Positions 35,989-45,504 of a stretch of DNA of 64,000 bases are shown here, in pieces. Under the pieces are notes generated by a model that was not told where the DNA came from, made no database searches, and saw nothing but the letters and a program-made list of their open reading frames with translations. Made by a program: the position numbers and the translations under genes. Source of the DNA: Hyphomicrobiales bacterium. Lineage in GTDB: Bacteria; Pseudomonadota; Alphaproteobacteria; Rhizobiales; Rhizobiaceae. The DNA lies in contig UBMU01000008.1 in assembly GCA_900466605.1 (NCBI GenBank), positions 372,001 to 436,000 of the forward strand, read 5' to 3'. The first letter of the stretch is position 1; every line of letters starts with the position of its first letter.

Positions 35989-37620
35989 GTGCCTTATACT
36001 TCGTCGACACTGGCGCCGCTGCGGCATGAAACCTACCGGACAATCTGGTTTGCGAGCCTCGTTTCTAATTTCGGAGGGTTGATCCAGGCGGTCGGTGCGG
36101 CCTGGATGATGACGACCATCACGCCTTCCGAAGACATGGTGGCGCTGGTACAGACATCTACGGCGCTGCCAATCATGCTTTTCTCCCTTGTATCTGGCGC
36201 GCTTGCCGACAGCTTCGATCGCCGCCGGGTAATGCTGACCGCACAGTTTTTCATGCTGGCAGTTTCGGCCCTACTCAGCATCTCGGCCTACTTCGGCTGG
36301 CTTTCACCCTGGCTGCTCCTCTTCTTCACATTTTTGATCGGCTGCGGCACGGCTCTGAACAATCCGTCGTGGCAGGCTTCCGTCGGCGACATGGTGCCAC
36401 GTGCGGACCTGCCGGGCGCGGTCACGCTGAACAGCGTCGGCTTCAACATCACCCGCAGCGTCGGTCCTGCGATCGGTGGCGTCATCGTCGCTGCTGCGGG
36501 CGCGGCAGCGGCCTTTGCGGTGAACACGCTAAGCTACTTCGCGCTGATCTATGCGCTGATACGCTGGAAACCGAGCCTGCCGGCCTCGACACTTCCGCGG
36601 GAGACACTGGGCAGCGCGGTATTTGCGGGCCTTCGCTATGTTTCCATGTCGCCCAATCTGCAGAAGGTGTTGTTGCGCGGCCTGATTTTCGGGATCAGCG
36701 CCAGCTCGATTCTTGCGCTGCTGCCAATCGTGGCCATCGACCTCGTTGTCGGCGGACCGCTGACATACGGCCTGATGCTCGGCTCCTTCGGTATCGGCGC
36801 GATCGGCGGCGCAATGCTGAACGATCGGCTTCGCGAGCGCTTTTCGAGCGAGACGATCGTGCGGATTTCCTTCGCCGGATTTGCACTGAGCGCCATGGTG
36901 GCGGCCTTCAGCCCGATTACCGCACTAACCTGTGCCGGACTGGTGATATCAGGGGCATGCTGGGTGCTGGCACTGTCGCTGTTCAACACGATCGTACAGT
37001 TGTCAACGCCGCGCTGGGTCGTCGGCCGCGCATTGTCGCTCTATCAGACCGTGACCTTCGGCGGAATTGCCGGCGGCAGCTGGCTGTGGGGCGTGGCGGC
37101 CGACCGTTACGGCGTCTCAGACACCTTGCTGATCTCGGCCGTCGTGATGCTCTTCGGCATCGTTGTCGGGCTGCGCTTTGCCATGCCAGCCTTTGCCTCG
37201 CTCAACCTCGATCCGCTCAACCGGTTCATCGAGCCGGCGCTTAACCTCGACATCACGCCGCGCAGTGGTCCGATCGTCGTGCAAATCGATTACGAGATCG
37301 CCGATGCAGATGTTCCCGAGTTTCTGGCTCTCATGGGCGAGCGACGGCGTATCAGAATTCGCGATGGTGCACGCAATTGGGCGCTGATGCGCGATCTCGA
37401 AAAGCCAGGGCGATGGACCGAGACCTACCACACGCCGACCTGGGTCGAATACATCAGACACAATCAGCGCCGCACACAGGCCGATGCTGACAACATCGAA
37501 CGGCTTCGGGCACTTCACCAGGGCGAACAGCTGCCGCAGGTCCACCGGCTGATCGAGCGCCAGGCCATCCCGCCCGACAGCGACGTTTTCTACAAGGCGC
37601 CGATTGATCTGCACCATTGA
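35989..37620 (+). CDS. MFS exporter with C-terminal cytosolic domain
   Basis: The 543-residue protein has a 12-helix MFS_3 (EntS-like) transporter over about residues 1-400, with the FDRRRVMLTAQF loop between helices 2 and 3. It is fused to a soluble region of about 120 residues starting near PRSGPIVVQIDYEI. That region resembles a dimeric alpha-beta barrel and appears in a set of alphaproteobacterial MFS proteins. Substrate unknown, probably drug or siderophore export. The GTG at 35989 has GGAGGG 3 bases upstream. It is divergent from rimP. Confidence 0.85.
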   Translation: MPYTSSTLAPLRHETYRTIWFASLVSNFGGLIQAVGAAWMMTTITPSEDMVALVQTSTALPIMLFSLVSGALADSFDRRRVMLTAQFFMLAVSALLSISAYFGWLSPWLLLFFTFLIGCGTALNNPSWQASVGDMVPRADLPGAVTLNSVGFNITRSVGPAIGGVIVAAAGAAAAFAVNTLSYFALIYALIRWKPSLPASTLPRETLGSAVFAGLRYVSMSPNLQKVLLRGLIFGISASSILALLPIVAIDLVVGGPLTYGLMLGSFGIGAIGGAMLNDRLRERFSSETIVRISFAGFALSAMVAAFSPITALTCAGLVISGACWVLALSLFNTIVQLSTPRWVVGRALSLYQTVTFGGIAGGSWLWGVAADRYGVSDTLLISAVVMLFGIVVGLRFAMPAFASLNLDPLNRFIEPALNLDITPRSGPIVVQIDYEIADADVPEFLALMGERRRIRIRDGARNWALMRDLEKPGRWTETYHTPTWVEYIRHNQRRTQADADNIERLRALHQGEQLPQVHRLIERQAIPPDSDVFYKAPIDLHH

Positions 37621-37628
37621 CGCAAGAC

Positions 37629-38084
37629 ATGTATTCTTTTCGCCCTGCCGGTTCGTCCGATCTGATTGACATCATCGCCCTGCTTTCCGACGACGATCTC
37701 GGCGCCACACGCGAAATCGTCTCGGATCAGCCGGATGCCAGGTATATTGCTGCGTTTGAGGCGATCGAATCCGATGCAAACCAACTCCTGGCAGTCGCGG
37801 CAGATGCGCGTGACCGTGTCATCGGCTGTCTGCAACTGACGTTCATCCCCGGCCTGTCGCGAACCGGAATGTGGCGCGGGCAGATCGAAAGCGTGCGGAT
37901 CGCCAGAGAGTCGCGCGGCTCAGGCCTTGGCACCGATTTCATCGAATGGGCCGTTGCGCGCTGCGCCGAGCGCGGTTGCGGCCTGGTACAACTGACCTCC
38001 GACAAGTCACGGCCGGATTCGATCCGCTTCTACGAGAAGCTGGGGTTCGTCGCCAGCCACGAAGGGCTGAAGCGCAGCCTCTAG
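37629..38084 (+). CDS. GNAT-family N-acetyltransferase
   Basis: The 151-residue protein has the acetyl-CoA binding loop as RESRGSGLGTDFIEWA, followed by the C-terminal FYEKLGFVASHEGL motif common to GNAT enzymes. Substrate unknown. The ATG at 37629 is listed; a TTG at 37617 overlapping the MFS stop (TTGA) is equally possible and would couple translation. It ends 2 bases from the convergent transglycosylase gene. Confidence 0.85.
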   Translation: MYSFRPAGSSDLIDIIALLSDDDLGATREIVSDQPDARYIAAFEAIESDANQLLAVAADARDRVIGCLQLTFIPGLSRTGMWRGQIESVRIARESRGSGLGTDFIEWAVARCAERGCGLVQLTSDKSRPDSIRFYEKLGFVASHEGLKRSL

Positions 38085-38086
38085 GC

Positions 38087-39340
38087 CTACTTCAACTTGC
38101 CGATCATCGATGCCTCGGGATAGCAGGTCGGCTTCATGCCGTTCTTTTCCTGCCACTGGCCGATGGACCGGCGCGTCTTGTAACCCGGCAGCCCGTCGGA
38201 GCCGCCGACATCGTATCCCTTCTTCTCCAATGCCTTCTGCATGGCCGCGACGTCGGAGCGCAGCATCTTGCCGACATCGCCCCATGCCCCATGGAAGGCG
38301 CCGGAGCCGTACGCAATGCGATCGGCGAGGTTGCCGATATAGAGCGCGTAAAGGTCGGAGTTGTTGTATTCCTTGATCACGTAGAAGTTCGGCGTGACGA
38401 CGAATTCCGGCCCGTCGCGGCCGGCCGGGACAAGCATCATGCCAGATGCCTTGCCTTCATCGGAAGGGAAAGCCTTGCCAGATATGCGCGCGATGCCAAG
38501 CGAGGCCCAGTGCGATATGGGCTTGGCGAGATCCGGTCCTTCTTGCGCGCAGGAAACCTGATCGGGAATCGTCACTTCATATCCCCAGCCGCGGCCGCGC
38601 TGCCAGCCCTTTTGGACGAGGAAATTGGCGATCGAGGCAAGCGTGTCGGGAACAGATGTCCAGATGTTGGGATGGCCGTCACCGTCGAAATCGACGGCAT
38701 ATTTCAGGTAACTGGTCGGCATGAACTGCGGCTGGCCAAGCGCTCCGGCCGATGAGCCTTTGAATTCGGCCGGGGTCGCGTCGCCGCGGTCAATGATGTG
38801 CAGGGCAGCGAGCAGCTCGGTGCGAAACATTTCCTTCCGGGTCGACATGAATGCCTTCGTCGCCAGCACTTCGATCGCCGAGTTCGGAATTTTCGCTGCT
38901 CCGAAACCCGTCTCGCGGCCCCAGACGGCGAGCACGATCGAACCGGGGACTCCGTAGGTCCTTTCGATCTTCTTCAGCGTCGATGCATATTGCGAGGCAA
39001 AACCACGACCGGTGGCGGCCAGCCGTTTGAGCCGGTCCTCGTTGAAATACGGTGCCGGGGAAGAAAACTCGGCCTGCGTCTGCTTCTGCTGCTTCGGCGG
39101 CGGGAAGCCGGGAGGAGCAAGATCGGTCAGGCTCCAGTTGAGTTCGACACCAGCGAAGGACGCGCGAAACGCCCGCTCCGAGATGCCGTTCTTCTGCGCT
39201 TCCGGCCAAAGGTCCGTCTGCACCCATCTCTCGAACTGCGCCTCCACATCCGCTTTGGATGAAGAGAGTGCCTGCGGGCATGACAGCGCCAGCAGAGCCG
39301 CCATTGCGATCAAGAGGCGGGCGAAAATGCTGCTGTTCAT
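38087..39340 (-). CDS. Lytic murein transglycosylase (MltB family)
   Basis: The enzyme cleaves the MurNAc-GlcNAc bond of peptidoglycan to form 1,6-anhydro ends. The 417-residue protein has a signal peptide (FARLLIAMAALLALS; no clear lipobox). The MltB/SLT-type catalytic domain has VLAVWGRETGFGAAK (Glu143), and the SAGALGQPQFMPTSYLKY motif follows. It closes with a C-terminal peptidoglycan-binding domain (ALEKKGYDVGGSDGLPGYKT). Its start lies 8 bases after the recR stop, so they may be cotranscribed. Confidence 0.93.
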   Translation of the reverse strand: MNSSIFARLLIAMAALLALSCPQALSSSKADVEAQFERWVQTDLWPEAQKNGISERAFRASFAGVELNWSLTDLAPPGFPPPKQQKQTQAEFSSPAPYFNEDRLKRLAATGRGFASQYASTLKKIERTYGVPGSIVLAVWGRETGFGAAKIPNSAIEVLATKAFMSTRKEMFRTELLAALHIIDRGDATPAEFKGSSAGALGQPQFMPTSYLKYAVDFDGDGHPNIWTSVPDTLASIANFLVQKGWQRGRGWGYEVTIPDQVSCAQEGPDLAKPISHWASLGIARISGKAFPSDEGKASGMMLVPAGRDGPEFVVTPNFYVIKEYNNSDLYALYIGNLADRIAYGSGAFHGAWGDVGKMLRSDVAAMQKALEKKGYDVGGSDGLPGYKTRRSIGQWQEKNGMKPTCYPEASMIGKLK

Positions 39341-39348
39341 GCTTCCCC

Positions 39349-39954
39349 CTAAATTGCTGTACGTGCTCTGAGCGCCGCCTGCAGCGTTCCTTCATCGAGA
39401 TAGTCGAGCTCGCCGCCGACCGGCACGCCGTGCGCCAGGCGCGTGATCTTCACATCCAATCCGCTCAACTGGTCGGTTATATAGTGTGCTGTCGTCTGTC
39501 CCTCGACGGTCGCATTGACCGCGATGATCAATTCGCGAATGCCGCCGGCGGTGACCCGCTCGATCAGGCCGCGAATGTTGAGATCATCAGGCCCGACACC
39601 GTCCAGCGGCGAGAGGGTGCCGCCAAGGACGTGATAGGCTGCGTTCAGGGCGCCGGCACGCTCCAGCGCCCAGAGGTCGGAAACATCTTCGACAACGATG
39701 ATGACGGATTGGTCGCGTCGTTCGTCCGTACAGACCGTGCAGGGGTCCACCGTATCGACATTGCCGCAATGGGAGCAGATCTTTACCTTGTCATAGGCCT
39801 CGCCCATTGCGTTCGACAAGGGGCCGAGCAGCTGGTCTTTCTTCTTGATGAGATGAAGTGCAGCCCGGCGCGCCGAACGCGGCCCGAGGCCCGGCACCTT
39901 CGCCAGAAGCTGGATCAATTTTTCAATTTCGGGGCCGGTGACTCGCTTTGCCAT
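39349..39954 (-). CDS. recR: Recombination mediator RecR
   Basis: RecR with RecO/RecF loads RecA at gaps. The 201-residue protein has the N-terminal helix-hairpin-helix ([19 protein letters not shown]), a four-cysteine zinc finger (C60, C63, C72, C75), a Toprim domain ([15 protein letters not shown]) and the C-terminal [12 protein letters not shown]. In many bacteria recR directly follows dnaX and ybaB. Here a block of about 3 kb separates it from them. Confidence 0.97.
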   Translation of the reverse strand: MAKRVTGPEIEKLIQLLAKVPGLGPRSARRAALHLIKKKDQLLGPLSNAMGEAYDKVKICSHCGNVDTVDPCTVCTDERRDQSVIIVVEDVSDLWALERAGALNAAYHVLGGTLSPLDGVGPDDLNIRGLIERVTAGGIRELIIAVNATVEGQTTAHYITDQLSGLDVKITRLAHGVPVGGELDYLDEGTLQAALRARTAI

Positions 39955-40010
39955 GAGCGGTTATTAGCCCATATGCTGCAAAAACGGAAACAGGTTGGGA
40001 GAGCCGCTCG

Positions 40011-40634
40011 ATGAAAATCCTCGCCGTCTGCATGGGTAATGCCGAGCGGCTACCGGGTAAGAGTTACAAGACAGGGATCTACAAGCATCAGGTCGGCGGC
40101 AACGTGCTTGTCGACGGTGAGGGGCTTGTCGGCGACACCATCTGTAACCGCAAGCATCATGGCGGCGTCGATCAGGCTGTCTATCTCGAGGGCTCACTGA
40201 CACTCGACTGGTGGGCTGAAGTGCTCGCGCGGCCGATCGATCCCGGTACATTTGGCGAGAACATGGTGGTCGGCGGCCTCGACAACCGCATCGTTGCGGT
40301 TGGAGACCAGTTTATAGCTGGCGATCTTGTTCTGGAGGTCACCAGCGCGCGCATTCCCTGCGCCACTTTTGCAGCGCGGATGCGCGATCCGCTGTTCGTC
40401 AAGCGCTACACGCAAGCAGCCCGGCCCGGCATCTATTGCCGCGTTCTTACGAGCGGGGCGGTCGCGGCTGGAATGACGGTCGACCACGTGCAGTACGAAG
40501 GCGAAAAGGTCACGATGCCCGAGATGATCACCACCTTCGGCAAGGTGCTCGGTGCGCAGGATCGCAACCGCTATCTCGCGGCTCCGATCCACTACAAACT
40601 GCGCAACATTCTGGAGGTACAAGCCCGAGCTTAA
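40011..40634 (+). CDS. MOSC-domain protein (YiiM-like)
   Basis: The 207-residue protein has a single MOSC domain, with NRKHHGGVDQAVYLEG, PGTFGENMVVGG and the family cysteine in ARIPCATFAARM. That cysteine position is the molybdenum-cofactor ligand or sulfur carrier in MOSC enzymes. YiiM members reduce N-hydroxylated compounds. GGGAG lies about 12 bases upstream of the ATG. It ends with a 4-base overlap with the convergent hydrolase gene. Confidence 0.87.
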   Translation: MKILAVCMGNAERLPGKSYKTGIYKHQVGGNVLVDGEGLVGDTICNRKHHGGVDQAVYLEGSLTLDWWAEVLARPIDPGTFGENMVVGGLDNRIVAVGDQFIAGDLVLEVTSARIPCATFAARMRDPLFVKRYTQAARPGIYCRVLTSGAVAAGMTVDHVQYEGEKVTMPEMITTFGKVLGAQDRNRYLAAPIHYKLRNILEVQARA

Positions 40635-41167
40635 CGCCAGCGCGCCTCGAGGGCCGCCAATGCCGCCCTTCCCTCCGGCCAATCGTCAAGGCCACTCTTC
40701 CCGTTGATATGGCCGCGAGCGCCGATATCCATGAACTCGCTGCCCCACGCAGCGGCCCAGCCACGGGCATAGTCGAGCGAACCGAAAGGATCGTCGCTGC
40801 TGGCTACAACGAGTGACGGAAACGGGAGCGCGGCAACCGGCGGATCGGCGAAGCCTGCAGCCTCCGCCGGAAAGGCGGCCGAGCGTGGGTCTGGTGGCGC
40901 GACCAACAGGGCGCCAATGGCGCGGCGCACGGTCCGTCGTACCCAATGGGCTACCAGCAGGCAGGAGAGACTGTGAGCGACGAGAACCGGTTCGGCCGCG
41001 GCCTGTCCGACTGCCCGATCCAAGGCGGAAATCCAGTCCTCAAGATCAGGATAATCCCAACTCGCGGGTGAAAAACGCCGCATGCGTGGTTCGTTTGCTT
41101 CCCATCGCGACTGCCAGTGGCTTTCGCCCGACCCGCCGATACCGGGCACCATGATGATATCTCTCAT
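40631..41167 (-). CDS. RBBP9/YdeN-type serine hydrolase
   Basis: The 178-residue alpha/beta hydrolase has VPGIGGSGESHWQSRWE at the N-terminus and the nucleophile motif VLVAHSLSCLLVAHW. The acid segment is ASSDDPFGS and the histidine lies in GARGHINGKSGL. This matches the RBBP9/YdeN family, whose bacterial substrates are unknown. AGGAAGGAAGCG precedes the ATG at 41167, an excellent site. It is divergent from the AsnC-type regulator, which may control it. Confidence 0.88.
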   Translation of the reverse strand: MRDIIMVPGIGGSGESHWQSRWEANEPRMRRFSPASWDYPDLEDWISALDRAVGQAAAEPVLVAHSLSCLLVAHWVRRTVRRAIGALLVAPPDPRSAAFPAEAAGFADPPVAALPFPSLVVASSDDPFGSLDYARGWAAAWGSEFMDIGARGHINGKSGLDDWPEGRAALAALEARWR

Positions 41168-41276
41168 CGCTTCCTTCCTGTTGCTCGACGCACAAGCTGC
41201 ATGAGATAGTCCGCGAACGGCATGGGAAATCATCGGCAAAGTTTTCCTTCAGCCGATAAATTAAAGGCAAAGCGCA

Positions 41277-41759
41277 ATGGGCGATTTCATGAACCGGCAA
41301 CTCGACCCGACCGATATTTCGATCGTCGAGATCATGCAGGCGGACGGGCGCATCTCCGTTTCCGAGCTGGGGCGCAAGGTTGGCCTGTCGCAGCCGGCTG
41401 CCTCCGAGCGGCTGAAGCGTCTCGAGGAACGGGGAATTATCGAAGGCTATGGCGCCCGCATCAATGCCGCTGTGCTCGGGCTGGGCATGATGGCCAGCAT
41501 CCGGCTGCGCACCACTCATGAACATATCCGCGCCTGCCTCAAGCAGTTCGCTGACATGCCACAGATCATCGAAGTTCTCAGGCTCACGGGAGAGGATTGC
41601 TTCGTGCTCAAGGTCCTGGTTCCATCGCCGTCAGAGCTTGAAGTCATCGTCGACAGTATCGCGCGCTATGGTTCGGTGACCACCTCGCTTGTGTTGCGCG
41701 CCGAACCGATGAAACCGCTTGGGCGCGACCTGATGAAACTGGTACGAAACCGCTTCTAA
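41277..41759 (+). CDS. Lrp/AsnC-family transcriptional regulator
   Basis: The 160-residue protein has the AsnC helix-turn-helix (ADGRISVSELGRKVGLSQPA, then ERLKRLEERGII). The RAM ligand-binding domain (DMPQIIEVLRLTGEDCFVLK) follows. Lrp/AsnC members sense amino acids and usually control adjacent transport or catabolic genes. Two candidates are close: the divergent hydrolase and the LysE-type exporter about 1.2 kb away. Start at 41277 or 41289. Confidence 0.93.
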   Translation: MGDFMNRQLDPTDISIVEIMQADGRISVSELGRKVGLSQPAASERLKRLEERGIIEGYGARINAAVLGLGMMASIRLRTTHEHIRACLKQFADMPQIIEVLRLTGEDCFVLKVLVPSPSELEVIVDSIARYGSVTTSLVLRAEPMKPLGRDLMKLVRNRF

Positions 41760-41842
41760 GGCGATTTCAATCGACACCACTTGCTGACGAGGCCGAGGCT
41801 CCTAGTTTTTCACCCACGGGGTGTAAATCGAAGGAGGCTCGC

Positions 41843-42370
41843 ATGTCCATCGCTAGACTTTTCGCGGCGGCAGTCATCGCCGTAACAGCCACTACCTTCC
41901 TATCGGCAACGCCGGCGGCAGCCCGCGTCAAGGTCGGCTCTCTGGGCTGTGACATATCTCCCGGATTCGGCGTCATCATCGGCTCGAAACGGACGCTCAA
42001 TTGCATCTTCACACCGTCCTCCCCCGACCGGCCGAGTGAACGCTACACCGGCACGATCACCAAGCTTGGCGTCGACATCGGCACTCTTGCGGGTGGCGGA
42101 ATGATCTGGCTCGTCTACGCGCCGACCAACCGGCTCGACGGCGCCCTCCAGGGCAGCTACTCCGGTGTTTCGGCCAACGCGACCGTCGGCCTCGGGGTGG
42201 GGGCCAACGTCCTGCTCGGCGGCTTCGAAGGCTCGATTGCTCTACAGCCTGTTTCGGCTGAGGGCACGTCCGGCCTTAATATCGCGGCAGGTGTCGCCAA
42301 CATGATCCTGACGTGGGTACCGCCGGCACCACCGCCACCCGCCCCAAAGCGGCACGTTTCGCAGAGATAG
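41843..42370 (+). CDS. DUF992-family exported protein
   Basis: The 175-residue protein has a signal peptide (SIARLFAAAVIAVTATTFL, cleavage after AAA). It contains the DUF992 signature VKVGSLGCDISPGFGVIIGS, then KRTLNCIFTPSS, with two conserved cysteines, and a Gly-rich beta-barrel-like middle. The C-terminus is proline-rich. DUF992 proteins are common in Rhizobiales and of unknown role. Its stop is next to that of the convergent LysE gene. Confidence 0.88.
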   Translation: MSIARLFAAAVIAVTATTFLSATPAAARVKVGSLGCDISPGFGVIIGSKRTLNCIFTPSSPDRPSERYTGTITKLGVDIGTLAGGGMIWLVYAPTNRLDGALQGSYSGVSANATVGLGVGANVLLGGFEGSIALQPVSAEGTSGLNIAAGVANMILTWVPPAPPPPAPKRHVSQR

Positions 42371-42371
42371 C

Positions 42372-42983
42372 CTAGCGCATTGCAATGGCGACAGCAGCGC
42401 CGGCCATGGTTCCGGCGCTGGCGCGATTGGCCATTCGCACAGCACGACGGCTCTTCAGGAAGCCTCTCGCCTTGGCGGCAAGCAGCGCCCAGCTGATATC
42501 GATGACAATCAATACCAGGAGCATGGTCGCAACGAGCTCGGCCCAGCCAACCACGGTCACAGCGCCAATGTCGATGATCGAGGGCAACAGCGCCATGTAG
42601 AACATCATGATCTTCGGGTTACCGAGCGTCACCGTCATGCCCGCGAAGAAAAGCTTCAGCGGCGACGGCGTGTCGGGCAATGCATCACCGTCGGTGTCAG
42701 GCGAAGCGAACCACATCTTCCAGGCGAGATATAGCAGATAGCAGACGCCCAACCACTTGATGGCAACGAAGGCGTAATGGAAGGTTTCGGCAATCGCTGC
42801 AAGGCCGGCGACGGCGCAGGTCAGCCAGATCGCCTCGCCGAGCCACATCGCAGCCAGGAACGGAAGAACGTCACGCGCCCCCTTGGAAATGACGCGGACG
42901 ACCAGGGCTGCCACGCTCGGTCCCGGAGAACCGGCGGCCACGAACAGCGCACAGGCAAAGACAAACAGGCTGGTCAACGTCAT
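42372..42983 (-). CDS. LysE-family amino-acid exporter
   Basis: The 203-residue protein has six membrane helices and the LysE/RhtB signature AAGSPGPSVAALVVR near the N-terminus. A conserved VTLGNPKIMMFYMALLP block follows. These exporters remove excess amino acids. The ATG at 42983 was chosen because AGGAGG lies 7 bases upstream; an ATG two codons earlier overlaps that site. The nearby AsnC regulator is a likely controller. Confidence 0.9.
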   Translation of the reverse strand: MTLTSLFVFACALFVAAGSPGPSVAALVVRVISKGARDVLPFLAAMWLGEAIWLTCAVAGLAAIAETFHYAFVAIKWLGVCYLLYLAWKMWFASPDTDGDALPDTPSPLKLFFAGMTVTLGNPKIMMFYMALLPSIIDIGAVTVVGWAELVATMLLVLIVIDISWALLAAKARGFLKSRRAVRMANRASAGTMAGAAVAIAMR

Positions 42984-43057
42984 CTGCATGCCTCCTTGTT
43001 GCATGACAAAAGCCGTGCCGGACGCGGCCGGCACTGCACTTGTCGCCTACCGACGAA

Positions 43058-43381
43058 TCAGAACGGCATCTTGAAGCCGGGCGGGATCGGCAGGCCGGCA
43101 GTCAAAGCCTTGGTCTTTTCGGCTGCAGCTGCTTCCGCCTTATCCTTGGCATCCTTGTGAGCGGCAACGATGAGATCCTCAAGAATCTCGACGTCATCTT
43201 CCTTGAAGAGCGACGGGTCGATCTTCAGGCTCTGCATTTCGCCCTTGCCGTTGAGGATCACCGTGACGAGGCCGCCACCCGATTTGCCTTCCGCATGGAG
43301 TTCGGCGATCTCCGCCTGCATCTTCTCCATCTTGGCCTGCATTTCCTTGACTTTGCCCATCATGCCCATGATGTCGCGCAT
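43058..43381 (-). CDS. YbaB/EbfC nucleoid-associated protein
   Basis: The 107-residue protein starts [20 protein letters not shown] and has the central [20 protein letters not shown] segment of the YbaB/EbfC family. Members are dimers that bind DNA with little specificity. It follows dnaX by 22 bases, the conserved dnaX-ybaB pair. The third member recR is 3 kb downstream. Confidence 0.95.
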   Translation of the reverse strand: MRDIMGMMGKVKEMQAKMEKMQAEIAELHAEGKSGGGLVTVILNGKGEMQSLKIDPSLFKEDDVEILEDLIVAAHKDAKDKAEAAAAEKTKALTAGLPIPPGFKMPF

Positions 43382-43403
43382 CGTCTCGCTCCTTTTCGAT
43401 AAC

Positions 43404-45272
43404 TCAGAATATTATGTCGTCGCCCGGCAGGATGTCGCCCTCGTCGGACTCGGCAGCAGCAGGCGCCTTCACTTCCTCGTCCTCATCCGGCTCCGGCGCT
43501 CGCACGCGGACATCGATGATCTTGGCCCCCGGAAACTGCGCGAGGATCGCTGCCACATCCGGGTCCTGGCGGGCGTCGCTGACCTGCTGCGCCTTGGTGT
43601 TCGCTTCGACCTCGACAAGTGTCGGCTGCCCTTCCTCTCGGCTGAGGCTGACGATCCAATGGATCCCAGTCCAGTCCTTGAGCTTGACCGCCAGTTCGTT
43701 CAACAGCGTGCCAGGGGCGCCTTCCGTCAGATTGACGTCAAGACGGCCGGGCTCGATACGAACCGGCCGCACGAAGTTGCGCACCAGCGCCTTGATCTTG
43801 GCATCGCGCTTTTCGCCCGCCAGATTGGCGATATCAGCAATGGAATTGACCGCAACCAAAGGCTTCGGCGCCTCGGTGGGCCTCGTCTCGACACGCCCGA
43901 CCGGCACGTAATGCGGATCCGGATTGGGCACCGCACGCAGCATGGCAGTCGGTCCTGCGGGCTGCGGACGCGGAATGGACTCCGTCGACCGCGCTGCCAG
44001 ATTGCCCTGGTAGTTCACCGTTGCGCCGCCACCGCCATTGCCTGACGGCGCTGACGGACGGCCGCCACCGTTGCCCTCGGAAAACTCCGCGAGCCGACGA
44101 GCGGCATCCTCAGGGGGCGGCAGATGTGCGGCATGCGCCAGTCGAATCAGCACCATCTCGGCAGCACCGGCCGGGCGTGACGAGCCTTCGGCTTCCGGAA
44201 TACCCTTCAGCAGCATCTGCCAGATGCGCGACAATGCCGTCACCGCTACGCCTTGGGCGAATTCCGCGGCCTTGGTGCGTTCGATCTCGCTAAGCGAAGG
44301 GTCATTCGCCGCATCGGGCACATATTTCAGTCGCGTGACCAGATGCGTGAAATCGGCGAGGTCCGTCAGCACCGCAACCGGATTGGCACCGGCCTCGTAC
44401 TGGCTTTCGAATTCGCTAAGCGCTGCGGCGACATCGCCTTTGACGATGTGGTGAAAGAGATCGACGATGCGAGCGCGGTCGGCAAGGCCAAGCATGCCGC
44501 GCACGGCTTCGGTCAAAACGGCGCCGCCGCCATGGGCGATTGCCTGATCGAGCAGCGAGAGGCCGTCACGCGCTGAGCCTTCTGCGGCACGGGCAATCAT
44601 CGCAAGAGCATCGGGCTCAGCCTCGATGCCTTCCTTCGATGCGATCGTGGTGAAGAGGCCAACGAGATCGGAGGCGCTGATGCGGCGCAGGTCGAAGCGC
44701 TGGCAGCGCGACAGGACCGTGATCGGCACCTTGCGGATTTCGGTGGTCGCAAAGATGAACTTCACATGCTCCGGCGGCTCTTCGAGCGTCTTCAGCAGGC
44801 CGTTGAAGGCCTGCGTCGAGAGCATGTGCACTTCGTCGATGATGTAGACCTTGTAGCGCGCCGAGACCGGGCGGTAGCGCACCTGCTCGATGATTTCTCG
44901 GATATCGTCGATACCGGTGTGCGAGGCGGCATCCATCTCGATAACGTCGACATGCCGGCCTTCCATGATCGCCTGACAATGTTCGCCGGGGATGCGCAGA
45001 TCGATCGTCGGCTTGTCGATGTCAGCGGTCTTGTAGTTCAGCGCACGCGCCAGAATACGCGCGGTCGTCGTCTTGCCGACTCCGCGAACGCCGGTCAGCA
45101 TATAGGCCTGTGCGATGCGGCCGGTCTCGAAGGCGTTGGTCAGGGTCTGGACCATCGGCTCCTGGCCGACCATCAGATCCGTGAAATCCTTGGGGCGGTA
45201 TTTGCGTGCCAGCACCCGGTATCCGGTGCCCGTCGAGGCGGCATCTTTTGATTGTCGCTCGGTGTCGCTCAT
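43404..45272 (-). CDS. dnaX: DNA polymerase III subunits gamma/tau
   Basis: DnaX is the ATPase of the clamp loader and holds the replisome together. The 622-residue protein has the Walker [16 protein letters not shown], Walker [11 protein letters not shown], the sensor [11 protein letters not shown] and a long tau region. Where most DnaX proteins have a four-cysteine zinc module, this one reads [20 protein letters not shown] with a single Cys just after. This appears to be a rhizobial trait. The ATG at 45272 begins MSDTERQSK. The SRP RNA gene lies 49 bases upstream on the same strand. Confidence 0.96.
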   Translation of the reverse strand: MSDTERQSKDAASTGTGYRVLARKYRPKDFTDLMVGQEPMVQTLTNAFETGRIAQAYMLTGVRGVGKTTTARILARALNYKTADIDKPTIDLRIPGEHCQAIMEGRHVDVIEMDAASHTGIDDIREIIEQVRYRPVSARYKVYIIDEVHMLSTQAFNGLLKTLEEPPEHVKFIFATTEIRKVPITVLSRCQRFDLRRISASDLVGLFTTIASKEGIEAEPDALAMIARAAEGSARDGLSLLDQAIAHGGGAVLTEAVRGMLGLADRARIVDLFHHIVKGDVAAALSEFESQYEAGANPVAVLTDLADFTHLVTRLKYVPDAANDPSLSEIERTKAAEFAQGVAVTALSRIWQMLLKGIPEAEGSSRPAGAAEMVLIRLAHAAHLPPPEDAARRLAEFSEGNGGGRPSAPSGNGGGGATVNYQGNLAARSTESIPRPQPAGPTAMLRAVPNPDPHYVPVGRVETRPTEAPKPLVAVNSIADIANLAGEKRDAKIKALVRNFVRPVRIEPGRLDVNLTEGAPGTLLNELAVKLKDWTGIHWIVSLSREEGQPTLVEVEANTKAQQVSDARQDPDVAAILAQFPGAKIIDVRVRAPEPDEDEEVKAPAAAESDEGDILPGDDIIF

Positions 45273-45321
45273 CGCCCTGCTTAGCGCCCGGACTAATCGG
45301 GCAAAGGATGGAGAGAAGGGT

Positions 45322-45417
45322 GGGAGGCTGGCACGATGACCCGTGCCGGGCTCGTTAGGGCTGCTTCCTTCCGGACCTGACCCGGTTGGCGAGTGGCTCG
45401 TCCACCACCAACCTCCC
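45322..45417 (-). ncRNA. ffs: Signal recognition particle RNA (small bacterial type)
   Basis: The minus strand contains the hallmark SRP hairpin GGTCAGGTCCGGAAGGAAGC with the GGAA tetraloop region that binds Ffh. The ends GGGAGGTTGG and CCAGCCTCCC pair, giving a single rod-like RNA of about 96 nt, the small SRP RNA without an Alu domain. It lies just upstream of dnaX, a frequent position in alphaproteobacteria. A long frame reading into dnaX overlaps it but is not coding. Confidence 0.94.
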
Positions 45418-45504
45418 GGATGCACATATCGGCAATATCGCCATCAAAAGCAAGCCAAGCTCAAAAAAAACTGCTAGCCTCTGGAAAACATGGAGGAATG
45501 CCTG

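Noticed and set aside
45273..45425. N-terminal extension of dnaX through the SRP RNA gene
   Set aside because: The extension has no family similarity, while the same bases encode a textbook SRP RNA. The ATG at 45272 gives the standard DnaX start.
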